DNA from: Epiperipatus broadwayi
Taxonomy: Eukaryota; Onychophora; Udeonychophora; Euonychophora; Peripatidae
DNA length: 64,000 nucleotides
NCBI GenBank assembly: GCA_028023455.1
Contig: JAQFVV010006306.1
Coordinates: 485,001 to 549,000, forward strand
Direction of reading: 5' to 3'
Below, piece by piece: positions 25,725 to 36,189 of this stretch. Every line of letters starts with the position of its first letter. Position 1 is the stretch's first letter. The notes under the pieces are model-generated. The model ran no database searches and was not told the origin of the DNA. It was given only the letters and a program-made list of their open reading frames with translations. A program made the translations under genes and the position numbers.

Positions 25725-26115
25725 ACTAAGAGTCACCAACTTGGTTCCTACTGCTCACTAATAGGCATTTAAAGCTTTCAGTTGGGCAATGTGTATTTGC
25801 AGATGTTAAAAGAAAAACCATAGATTACAATAAATGCATAACAGGCATTTAAATTTTTTTGCAGAGTTGTTTGTATTTCAATTTTCAAAATAAATTAAAT
25901 ACATTTCATTCGTACAAATTGACTTAAATTTGTTACTCATTTTGTATTGTTATATATCTACTAATATATACTATTATAAATCTTTTCTTTTGTATAATTA
26001 TTTCCATAAACAATAAATTAAGTTATTCAGGTATCGGTGTGCAGTAGGGAAATTATATGCTAACAAGAGTATAAATATGAGCAGTAGATAAAAAAAAGTT
26101 TGATGATCCCTGATC
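25725..26115. mobile_element. Possible hAT-type MITE
   Basis: The left end near 25728 (AGAGTCACCAACTTGGTTCC) and the right end near 26080-26115 (inverse reading CAGGGATCATCAAACTTTTT) are imperfect inverted repeats, with CTACTGCTC on both. CAGGGATCNNCAAACTT is a common terminal motif of hAT transposons. There is no transposase. The boundaries and the 8-bp duplication are not resolved. Confidence 0.4.
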
Positions 26116-26794
26116 TAGACCGATGCTTTCTATCTATAAATAGCTTGATCTCATTTACCTACCACATTTGAAGTTTAGTGCTTCTGTGAAATGTCTACTT
26201 ATTCTAAGACTATTGATCTGAAAAAAAATATGGTCAGCCGATCATCTGAACATGAGGTTATGGGCATAGTAAAAAGATACCTAACACATATATAATTAAA
26301 TATTAATGTGCTTTGAATTACAAGTATCAAACTTTTTGCACTCTTAACTTTGAAAACAATCATTATGAATACATTAATAATTATTACTAATCCTTTATTA
26401 AACTACAGATTATTATAGCCTAAATATAAACTTTAAACCCCAGTTACAAATAATATATATAAATACATAAATAATAATTACAATAAGGCAAAACAATCGT
26501 AAAATAAATTTATTAATCCGCTAAGTCAAGCTTTCAATATGGAGTATATTTGTCAAACCATGATTGAGAGAGAGAGAGAGTTAGCAAAATGTATCAGCGT
26601 TTCTGTCGGCACATAAAAATAATTACACTAGGCGTAAATTTTAATAAACTTGCATGATTGCATATATGTAAATGCAAACTGATGAAGGTCTGCTTATGTT
26701 GTCAGATTAAACGACCAGTGTTTGTTAAGGGGGGACGTTATTGGCTCTAACATTTATCGCATTGACAGTTTATTATATGTAAACATAAATATAT

Positions 26795-27265
26795 TAAATA
26801 ATAAATATGCTTAGCCTAAAAACATGAAGCAGACAATGCCAGGCTGCTAATAATGATTGTGCTCACGTGTCAACAAATGTTTAGAAAAAAAAAAAGAACC
26901 ATCCTTAACCTCAGCTTTGATGTCATTTAAGTACACATTGATGACAAAGCAAGAAATAAAGAATTCAATTTATTTAATAACCATATATTTTAAATATGAT
27001 GTATATCACTCTGAAATCATAGTTAAGTATTACAAGATGAAGAAATATCCTCAGTTTTAAAGACTTATGATATCAGTGTAAAGTTTATCTTTATAAATAT
27101 ATATTTAATACTAACTATGTTTAGACTAAAGTATATATATAAATTAAATGGAAGCAAACCAGACAACATCTGACAGTTAAGAATGATCGTGATCATGCGT
27201 CAAACAAATATTTAGAAGGTTGGATTTCAGCTTTGCTGTTACTTTAGCAAAATACCTTTTTTCTG
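26795..27265 (+). repeat. Diverged direct repeat of about 150 bp
   Basis: Two copies about 330 bp apart share CAGACAA..., AATGATYGTG, TCAMGYGTCAA and TTTCAGCTTTG blocks (about 26810-26950 and 27125-27265). It is an old tandem duplication or a two-unit repeat element of unknown class; the open frame at 26857 lies within it and is not supported. Confidence 0.4.
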
Positions 27266-28639
27266 AATGTTTTTTGGTAAGAACACAATTATTCTAAACT
27301 CAGTGTCAATTTGCTTCTGTTTAATATATATTGTAATGGGCACACACACCATTACATTATTTATTTTAAAAATTAGACATTGAAAAGTTCGCAAATAAAA
27401 ACTTTTGTACGAAATAAAAATTGAAAGTTAAAAGTCATGTAAACGTTATATATATAAAATCGCACAGATGAAAAATTACTAAAAGAAAACTTTATTAAAA
27501 AAAAGAAAAAGTTTTAAGACTAAATTTTCAGCAAAAACTTAAAAGATTTAAAGATAAAAATATATCTTTAAGAATATACAATAAATTAATTAATGCTATT
27601 GTAAAATGGAAATGATTATTTTAATTAGTCCAAGTGAACTAGCCTTTGAGCATTTCAAAATGTATAAGTAAAGGTCAGATAGGAGAGAAAAAACAATAGA
27701 AACTAATAGCCAATAAAAGAAATCCCTCAGGAAATGGACCTCAACGAAAGGGTCATCATCATCATGATATAATGTTGAGTTAATCCGCAAAATTAATATA
27801 AAAAGAAAAAGTTTGGAGATAAATTTTAGTGAAGAAAGAGCTGTGAGAGAAGATAGAGATGTGACTATATGTGTTAGTGCGGACAGTGTTGAAGAAGGGA
27901 TTGAAAACACGCACTCTTCAATCCCTTCAGTTTTGCTAAAAGGAAAGAGAAATGACATCGTTTTTCCTATATTGAGAACCACAGGACATCGGGGGAATTA
28001 ACGCTGGCTCCAAATGGCAAGCAACTGTTAAGAATGGATTTTTAAAACAGTAAGAACTCTAACTAATGAACTTTAATTCTAAAAAGGAAACTTTTCCAGG
28101 ATGTTAAAACCTTAAGAACATTAGTTAATTAATGAACACTAAGTATAAACTTTCCCAGTATTTAAATTATTGCAATAGAAATTCTTATCTGACCAAGCTT
28201 AATCAGTTAGTAATAATTGTTTTATTGAATGTATTATTTTTTGTAAATCATTTCCATTAATTTATTTTTTCTATGCTTTTATGTTTTTATTATGATTTTT
28301 TTTTTTTTTTTTGCTGTTAAACTAAACTTTTGATAAATGTTAAATTTAAGTCGGGTGTGAATGGCTGCGTAGATTTGCAAAGTTATATTATTTAATTAAG
28401 GGAGGGTTAATCTTAGGTTATTTATTTCGTAGTTAAATTGGGTCAATGGATTGGATATATTGGTGTAATTAGTAAATGTAGTATGAGATCCGCTACGTGC
28501 AGGATCAAAATATACACCGCACACCCCCTTTTTGCCTATGGAATAGGATAGTAAGACGGAAAATGCAGTTCCTTCCTATGGAGCTTTTTTTTATTGCTCT
28601 TCTCATCAGACAGATGTAGTATTCCTGTCTGGACGAGAG

Positions 28640-28840
28640 TCAATGTCTTCTATAACCATGTTGTTCAGATGCACATTCCTGACAGTATGGTATTTGTGCT
28701 GTTGTATTCATGCTACATTGAATACATCGATATATCAGATAGATTGGCGTTGGTTTGACTGCGAACTTTTGGCCTAAGGTTAAATCAGGGATAGAATATT
28801 TTCTTTTCAAATGCAATCTATGTAGTCTATTCAAATTCAT
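28640..28840 (-). CDS. Short ORF with a CxxC...CxxC pattern, unassigned
   Basis: This minus-strand frame of 66 residues sits in a 400-bp block richer in G+C than its surroundings. It contains YRCIQC...PYCQEC, a pattern with the spacing of a small zinc ribbon such as RanBP2-type fingers (C-x2-C, Asn, then C-x2-C). Basic residues precede it. I see no splice sites that tie it to spastin and no poly-A or terminal repeats. It could be a decayed exon, a transposon-derived fragment or chance. Confidence 0.2.
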   Translation of the reverse strand: MNLNRLHRLHLKRKYSIPDLTLGQKFAVKPTPIYLIYRCIQCSMNTTAQIPYCQECASEQHGYRRH

Positions 28841-29635
28841 CTGCGCGAACTTCCAAAAATAAAAGTGTAAATTAAATGTTAAAATAACAGTTAGACTAAA
28901 ATAATAATTCTAAATTACATATATGTTAAAAAAATGTTTGTGTGTGTTATTACTGGCAGTGGCTTCTTTTATTTTTTTAATATTGAAAATATTTTTAGAT
29001 AAGAATTCATATTTTATAAATCTCTGCATCTCACTGAGCTAGTGGCAGGAGCTAACAGTCGCAAATATAAAATAAAGTGGAATCTTAATAGTGCGTATCT
29101 GCCTACTCTATAAATTTTCTAGGTTCAAGTAGCCTAGTGGCGCTCTGTAGTGCAGATACAGTAAGACTGGATAACTTCCAATTCTATCCGACCGTTATAA
29201 TATAAATATACGGAATAAGTAAACACCATTTATCTGTTTCCATGTATAATTAAATATGATAAAACCTATTTTAAAAAATATTAATAAAAATGAGATTTAG
29301 CACTTTTTAAATAAATGTAAAAGCATTATAATATTACTGACAAATAATAAAAATTTAAAATACACAAAGATAAAAAAAATAATAAATTAAATATATATTT
29401 AAAAAAAACAAATTTAAAAAGCATTGTAACTTTTTTCAGAGGTAAATGAAATTAAAGTATTTCTTAAATAGTATTTCTTAAATTTAATAATTACACCTAA
29501 AAATATTCATTAAATTAATATTTCTGAAGTGATGATCTTCATATGAAAAATATTAGAATTGTTCACAAGTTAGACGTGTATGCTTTACATAGTTTGAATC
29601 TTAATTAAATACTTTGTAATATTACAAACAGTTGT

Positions 29636-29890
29636 TACTGACATCAATGAAGGAATTAAAAGACCGGAATTGAGCTAGCCATATTATTAGAAGAGATGTG
29701 GACAGTTGAAATCTTAAACTGGATTCCAAGAGATTGTAAAAGATCTAGAAAGCGACCCCATGTGAGATGGATGAAATAAAGAAATGTGCTGGGTGATGTG
29801 AAAAAGAAAGGCTAGAGAAGATGGATTGAACTTGGAAAGATCTTCATCCAGCCGATTCTACAGTTGTATCAAAGCCTAAAACATTCTCTG
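29636..29890 (+). pseudogene. LINE 3' fragment
   Basis: Plus-strand frames resemble the C-terminal tail of a non-LTR retrotransposon: a decayed W-x-GHI-x-RR block (HIIRRDVDS) and a basic KRPHVRWMK stretch. It is the same family as the inverted fragment at 30392-30700. Confidence 0.55.
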
Positions 29891-30000
29891 TAGTATTATA
29901 ATAAAATAAATAACCAAATAATTTCTTGCTCAGGAATTCATAAAAAAATAATCAAATGGCTTTATTGCTCGAGAGTTCATAAGAAGCTCGAACAATGGAA

Positions 30001-30072
30001 ATGTCAGAACTGTATTCAGATCTGAGGATTTTACACTCCAGTCTGACACCATCACTGTGCTGAGCTATACAG
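30001..30072 (-). repeat. tRNA-like SINE head
   Basis: The minus strand reads a box A-like TAGCTCAGCACAGTGATGG and a weak box B near the GATCTGAATACAGTTC region. Duplicated wording (CATAAGAAG) around it suggests two overlapping units in 29940-30130. It is not a functional tRNA. Confidence 0.4.
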
Positions 30073-30391
30073 GACAGGAATCCATAAGAAGTTTAAACAT
30101 TAAAAATGACAGAGCTAGGCCACAATCTATAGACTGAGCTCCCATGTTTGCCCCTTTTTTACTACACTAAATCAATTCTGTAATGTAGTAATAAAATTTT
30201 ATATAGAAATATCCTAAAAGCATTGGACCATTTCTTTTTTCATAAAATTTAAGTATTCATTAAGATTTATAGTACAGAAGATGGTATGTGCATTTCTATT
30301 ATTATTTACCTTTATTACATTTACTATAGCATGTTGAAATGGATTTTAAAATACCCCTACTTTATAGAAGAGTTTGATAATCATCATCATT

Positions 30392-30700
30392 TTTAATCAT
30401 TATTGATCTACTGCAGGATAAAGGCCGTTCAAGTTCAATCCATTTTCTCCTATCTCTAACCTCTCTTCTCCACATCATCACAGTATACTTCCTTATTTCA
30501 TCCATCCATCACACGTGTGGTCTCTCTTTCTAGGTCTTTTACAATCTCTTGGAATCTAGATTAAGATTTCAATTGTCCATCGATTAACATTTCTTCTAGC
30601 AATATGTCCAGCCCAATTCCACTTCAATCTCTTAATTCTTTTGATGATGTCAGTAACACCTGTTTGTTCTCTCACTCGTGTATTTCGTTTTATAGCATAT
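30392..30700 (-). pseudogene. LINE 3' fragment, inverted relative to the one at 29636
   Basis: The minus strand reads KRLKWNWAGHIARRNVNRWT, the conserved C-terminal tail of RTE/CR1-like reverse transcriptase proteins, then KRPRKRDHTCDGWMK after a stop. It shares long identical stretches with the plus-strand fragment 500 bp away, so the two form a diverged inverted pair. Confidence 0.6.
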
Positions 30701-32343
30701 AACTATAAACAATGCAATTTGTGACAATATGGAATAATAATTTTTAACAATTTAGAAATAAAACATAAAGCATTTGATATTTATAAAGAGAGTTAATACT
30801 GTTGCAGGATTGTAAACAATGGCTGTTTTATGTTATAGGACAGCTGATGAATCTATGGTTTAATTTTTAAAACATGCTACCTATAAGAATCAGTTTCACT
30901 TTTTTAATAGTACCGTAATGGTTAGTAGTGTTAAACAATCAATTCACCAGCAGTAACCTAAAACAATCACTCTATATAACTGAACTTATAGAAATAATAA
31001 TTCATATATATTTAAGAAGTCATAGAGGAATTAACACGTATGTGAACTTTCATTATTATTTGTTTATTAAATTAAATTATCCTAATGTTGTTAAATGGAT
31101 TTTAAAAAATCCTTACTTTACATTAATGTAATATTTTAGATTAAACACAATGCAATTTGTCATTGCGTAAAGTAATGATTTTCATACTTTAAAATAAAAT
31201 TTATCATATTTGAATATTTATATGCAGAAAGAACTCGTTGTTATAATACAAAGTAAAATGAGGGTTATGTGCAATAGTTAACTGGGAACTCTATATTCTA
31301 AGAATGGTTGGCTCATTATTATTTTGGAGACTGAAGGAAGGTAAAAGAAGGAGGTGGGAGATGATGTTGAGATTTTCAAGGAATGCCAGTGTGAGCTGAA
31401 GATTATATTACTGGTATTTAAGTATTGAATAAGATGCCCTTATCTAAACTAATCAGACATTAATTTTAAAGTTTTGTGCCTCTAAAATGAGACCATTAAT
31501 GATCCTTATTCCCCCAGATAATCACTGCTGGCGCTTTTAATCAGTGATAGTGGCAGATGAGCACCTCTGACAAAGGCAGAACTTGCCATAAATCTAAGGT
31601 TGGAGCATAGACACCGATATATTGAGCATGGGCTGCAAAGAGAGTTTTAAGATCTTTAGTTTTTCATCAATACAATGAGGAATTCCAAAAAGAGAAGATA
31701 TTAAATTAGATTTTACAGGAAATCCAACAGTATGCATTTTTCTTTCACTGACTGACCTACTTTTCCAAAACAACTTTTATCCATCCATCTGTTCTAATAA
31801 ATTAATGAAATATTAACTAAAGAAGGAAGAGAATTATAAGTGTGTGCATATATATATATATATAAATAAGATCAGTCATTATTTGATTGCTATTAAGGGA
31901 TAATTAAGCATGTCTAAGAGATTGTGGATTTTCTATCTCTTAAGATTCTTATGCTGAAATATCTATTATTTTACTCGAGTTCTCAATCTGATTTATTAAA
32001 AAATATATTAAAACAGTTTACTTGTGGAGTTCTCCATTTTGAATTCCTTTTAATACTGGACTATACTAGATATTAAATATGTAATCTTCTAATTATCAAC
32101 TGTTTAGCCCTAATATTTCAGGACTGCACCAGATTCAACCGGATTATGAAAATAAAAATGCAGGCACGAGAGAACGAATAAAGTCAATTCTGGTTAGTGA
32201 TATCTATAAGAATGAAAATAATTTACCTCCCAAATAAAAAGGTTTAAATTCAGTTAACCTTTTGAGATACACAGTGGTTTTTATTTTACTTTTCACACAA
32301 CATGCATGTATTATAGAAAACAAAAAAAAAAGGGGGAAGGTAC

Positions 32344-32427
32344 CAAGAAAGTCAAGACGGTCTTTAGCCATTCCTAAATTAGTTTTCATTTTCTCTCGTA
32401 GCTTCTGTGCACGATCCCAAACATCAC
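32344..32427 (-). CDS. SPAST: Spastin, internal exon encoding the end of the MIT domain
   Basis: This second 84-nt spastin exon follows a CTTTTTTGCAG acceptor and has a weak GTACCT donor. It completes the split glycine codon of the previous exon and reads [18 protein letters not shown] followed by [10 protein letters not shown]. This is MIT helix 3; the fly protein has a very similar GDVWDRAQ...TNLSMARDRL stretch. The frame exits in phase 1 and joins cleanly to the exon at 16669, giving a glutamate at the junction, as in human LLEK. The intron upstream is 7141 bp and the one downstream is 15674 bp; both are filled with transposable elements. The donor is the least certain boundary. Confidence 0.88.
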
Positions 32428-33555
32428 CTGCAAAAAAGAATAACAAATAATTGCAATGTTTTAATGTTTTCAACATACAAAAGTTTGCACACATTTATCT
32501 TATTTATAGAACAAAAGTTTACTAATAAATTATTACAGATTTTGATTTCTAGAAGCAGTAATGCAGGATAACTGTGATAATAGTATTTGTATTAAAAATA
32601 GATAAATTGTTGTAATATTTCTACAGTAGGTATTACTATATCTAATAATATTCCAGTAATTATCGATACACATACATTTTCTCTTTTATTATACATTTTA
32701 ATAAGTAAATTTGTTCACATACAAAAAATAAATGTGAGAATAAAATCTGAAATTATTTATACTTATGAATGAATGATTTTTCATAAACTGATTATAGTTT
32801 ATTTTATCAAGATAAACCAGATGAATGTAATAATTCAATTCATTAAAAAAATACAATATAACAAACATAAATAATCACTATTTACATAATATTTCTTACA
32901 TTAATACCATTAACATTTTATAGCAAGCAGGTCTGTATATATATGTATAGATTAAATATAATAAATTATATTTAAAAAGAAGATATTTTATTAAATTAAG
33001 ACTCCTTTTGCAAAGTTTGAAAGAATTGTTGCTTAATTTTTTTTACTCGACACATATTTCTGTAAATTATTTGTAGTAAAAACTGCATTCTTATTTATAA
33101 AAAAAAAACTTTTACAAGTAACTATAAATGTAAATTTACTAAATTGGCAAACATTTGTTTTAAGAAAATTGTAAACAAGAAATTATGATTGTTCTAATTT
33201 ATTCACGGTAAACCTCTATTAATAACTTGAAAGTCTTTAATATATGAATAATTGCAAGTAAATTAAGAATATTTCTTTTTATATGATAAACAGTAATGTT
33301 TTTATTCAGAGTAAAATTTTATAATTAAACTCAATAGTAGTGTTTGACCAGTTTGGTTGAATGAAACTTCAGTTCCATTTAAAATAGTTTTTTCCTTATG
33401 ATTTTTACTAAATTCTAATAATAAGAAAATACCAACTCCTTAAGCAAGTCTTCAACTAGTAAGGTAAGTTCTTTTGAAAACTATAATTATTAATACATAA
33501 TTAGATATTTCTATAACTTAAAATGTCTATAAATATAAGTAAAATAAGTATTAAA

Positions 33556-33838
33556 AACTAAAATAAAGAGCATACTAATAACTCTTAACAAGCTTTATCA
33601 ATAAATGCTGCAAGAGAAAACATTAAAAATCTCTATCTAGAAATTATCCCCATCCCCAGACTTCCTCAGTGAGGCATTAGAATATTTCAGACATTAGATA
33701 TCCTAGCACCTCACTGAGGAAAGTCCATAGCTTGAAACCGATCTGGGGATGGGATAATTTCTAGATTTTAAATGCTTTCTCTTATGGCATTTATTAATAA
33801 AGCTTGTTAGAGCTATTAGCACGCTCTTTATTTTAGTT
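33556..33838. mobile_element. Fold-back element family B, copy 2
   Basis: Outer arms AACTAAAATAAAGAGC and the inverse (ending about 33838), then CTTAACAAGCTTTAT and its inverse, enclose a core with a hammerhead motif on the right arm. The left arm lacks the matching stem II and GAAA block, so the palindrome is asymmetric at its centre. Confidence 0.65.
33706..33755 (+). ncRNA. Hammerhead ribozyme motif, type I, core intact (family B)
   Basis: The order is CCTCA (stem I), CTGAGGA (33714-33720), stem II AAGT-CCATA-GCTT, GAAA (33734-33737), CCGATC and TGGGG (returning stem I). CCUCA pairs with UGGGG over five pairs including one G-U. All invariant core bases are present, since CUGANGA allows any base at N. 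Stem III is only about one pair plus a small loop, as in minimal hammerheads of Penelope-like elements and retrozymes, which may act as dimers. Activity is not shown. Confidence 0.6.
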
Positions 33839-35172
33839 TATAATTTACAAGCTTATCAAGTTAAGTCACATGATGTGTGGCTTGATTTTATTTACTAAAA
33901 CAAGGAATATATCTACACTCATAAAACACGCAATCTATATGTCATTAAAAGATTGATGAAAATTCCACTATATATAAAGGTTCTTTCTGATTTAGGGGTT
34001 AAGTTTTATAAACAATTTTTTACTGCGTATATCAAACATATTATAAATAAAGGCTATAAATGGATGGAATATAAAGTGAGATATGGAAGAATTCCCTTCC
34101 TCTTATATTAAAAGCATGTTATTCTATTCGCTTGTTATTGCATTGTTAGAATGTAGTTCTGTTTTAAGAAATCTGGATTTAGTGTACATTGAATCTAGTC
34201 TGGGGATATTGGTGGGGGGAAAAGGGGTTTTTTAAGTTTTGGGGGGGGTGTTTTTTATATTGTCATGTAATGTTTAGAGAAAAGATCTCTTAGATTAATA
34301 AAGGGTGAAAAGTTAAATGCCGAAACAGTATTAACTGTCAGAAGAATAGTGCCGAAACACTATTAACTGTCAGAATAGTTAAAGATATGTTAAAACAATA
34401 AGTTGATGGAAAAATTGGTATTAATGGTTGTATATTTAAAATGCCTACTTGCTTGTTTAAAAAACTCTCATATATTTAATATTTTAAAAAAAGGTGATAT
34501 TTCATTTTTAAACAAATTTTCTAATAATCAATTGAAAAAAATGTACAACCAAAAATTTATTCATATTGACATTTTTTTAATTCTTTTATTACTAATATCA
34601 AAAAAGAATTGGATTGTTATTGAAAATAATTTACCAGGGTATGTACATAATGTCATTTTGTATATAACATATAATTTTATAATGATATTAACTTGTGTAT
34701 TCCAGTTAAAATGTCCATGTAATAATGATTAGCTATGGCAGCAGGAACAGCGGTAGTAATAATAGTAGATAAATCATTTTGATCTTTAACAGTTTTTAAT
34801 TTAATTATTTAAGATTGTTTTTGTTTTTTTCTATTTATTTCTGATTACATTTAATGAATGAGATAGAATTAATACTAATATTAAAACATAGGTAGTCCTC
34901 TACTAAAACAATATTTAGTGCATATAAACTGTAACTATATGATATAAACATCAATGCAGCTGTTATATTTCTCACTTGTTTCATGCTGGCTGAATATTTT
35001 TTGCTTATTTTCTTTTTCAAGAAAACATTTTCACATATTGATTTATAAGAAATAGTAAACATTCACCTGAATGGAAAATATGATCTTACATTTGATTGCG
35101 TGTTTCAATGTTTCATTTACATAAGTACGTAATTCATATTTGTTTTTTTTTTTTATTAAAATAAATATACTT

Positions 35173-35291
35173 GTCTTGCATTGGTGGTCGAGAGGTCAGC
35201 GCGACTGCCTTGCACTTGCAGGCAGTTGCCCAGGTTGTAGGTTCGCGTCCGGCCGATGCTATGACACTTAAAAATAAAAAAAATAAAAAAT
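35173..35291 (+). mobile_element. tRNA-derived SINE, copy 1
   Basis: A short element (about 105 bp plus A-rich tail) begins TTGGTGGTCGAGAGGTCAGC (box A) and has GGTTCGCGTCC (box B). A long central arm recalls class II tRNAs (Leu/Ser). It ends GATGCTATGACACTTAAAAA. A 14-bp duplication AAATAAATATACTT flanks it (35159-35172 and 35292-35305), the mark of LINE-driven insertion. It has no LINE-like 3' body. Confidence 0.8.
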
Positions 35292-35473
35292 AAATAAATA
35301 TACTTTAAAATACATGGAAATTCAAGATTTTGAATAACTATTCTAAACCTGCTTAATAAAATATTATTAATATTAATATAACAAAATTGATTATTAATTT
35401 CTCTACACAACTTTTTTACAATGACAGAGTTCTGTACATGAACTTCAAAAATTTAATCACATTATGAAAAATT

Positions 35474-36150
35474 ATCACATGATCACCATTTCCTATGCTC
35501 ACACAAGCTGTTAAAACAGTAGCAAACTCTCCATACATTAGTGCTACCTAGTGTGAACCTTAGTAATTAATGGATGCAAAAAGATTTGTTCATAGAATCA
35601 CTATCTAGTGCCTATTTATCCAATATCCCCAGACAAGTTTTTAGCTTGAGCTTTCATCAGGGAGGAGCTTGGATCTGAGAGCATAGCACCTAGATCTTAG
35701 GATCTAATCCAATCTTCAAGCAAGCACTTTTTATTTAGTTAGTTAACTATAAAGCTATGATCCCAAAAAGGATGATGATAAGTATGATTTTTAAGAAAAA
35801 CAAAAGATACCAAAACATATATATAGTGATATGAGTTCAAATCTATATGACTATAAAAATGAATTAGCTAGGATTAAAAACATTATTACCATTTTCATCT
35901 TGGGCTTATAGCTTTATAGTTAACTAAATAGGTAAAAAGTGGCTGCTGAAAAGTTGTATTAAATCCCAAGATCTAGGTGCCATGCTCTCAGATCTAAGGT
36001 TTCTCACTGATGAAAGCCACAAGCTAGAAACTAGTGTGTGGAATATTGGATAAGAAGATACTAGATATGGATTTTATGCATAAACGTTCTTGCATCCATT
36101 GATTATTAAGATTCACACTGGATGATTCTACTGCATGAGAATTAGTTACT
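35474..36150. mobile_element. Fold-back element family A, copy 3 (longest)
   Basis: A 13-bp direct repeat ATTATGAAAAATT flanks it exactly (35461-35473 and 36151-36163). Arms run from ATCACATGATCACC inward through the family core to about 35765 and return inverted from about 35905, around a 140-bp unpaired centre. Both arms hold a hammerhead-like core: the left arm (minus strand, near 35620-35665) has CTGATGA but AAAA for GAAA; the right arm has CTGATGA and GAAA but G at the cleavage position. The TSD length suggests target-primed insertion rather than cut-and-paste. Confidence 0.75.
36000..36050 (+). ncRNA. Hammerhead motif, near-intact (family A copy 3)
   Basis: TTCTCA, CTGATGA (36007-36013), AAGC-CACAA-GCTA, GAAA, then CTAGTG. 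Other family copies read CTAGTC, where TC would be the cleavage site; here G replaces C, so cleavage is predicted to fail. The family consensus stem I (UUCUCA with UGGGGA) would pair over six positions. Confidence 0.5.
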
Positions 36151-36189
36151 ATTATGAAAAATTGTGTATTAAAAGTAATATACTTTTAT

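Larger units (their letters stand above)
16670..32343 (-). other. SPAST: Spastin intron, 15.7 kb, between MIT and linker exons
   Basis: It is bounded by a GTACCT donor at the 32344 side and a TTTTTAG acceptor at the 16669 side. It contains a LINE, several palindromes, an inverted tRNA-like repeat pair, a hAT-like MITE and LINE 3' fragments, all listed separately. Stretches 20130-21660, 23280-25720 and 27270-29630 hold no gene I can support apart from the weak entry at 28640. Confidence 0.7.

Noticed and set aside
27596-28001. Overlapping ORFs on both strands (128 and 62 residues)
   Set aside because: No recognisable motif; part of the frame comes from a local hairpin (TTGAAGAAGGGATTG and its inverse). 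The codon content is not convincing.
34403-34732. 109-residue plus-strand ORF
   Set aside because: It is AT-driven Lys/Asn/Ile/Leu composition inside a spastin intron, with no motif and no splice context.
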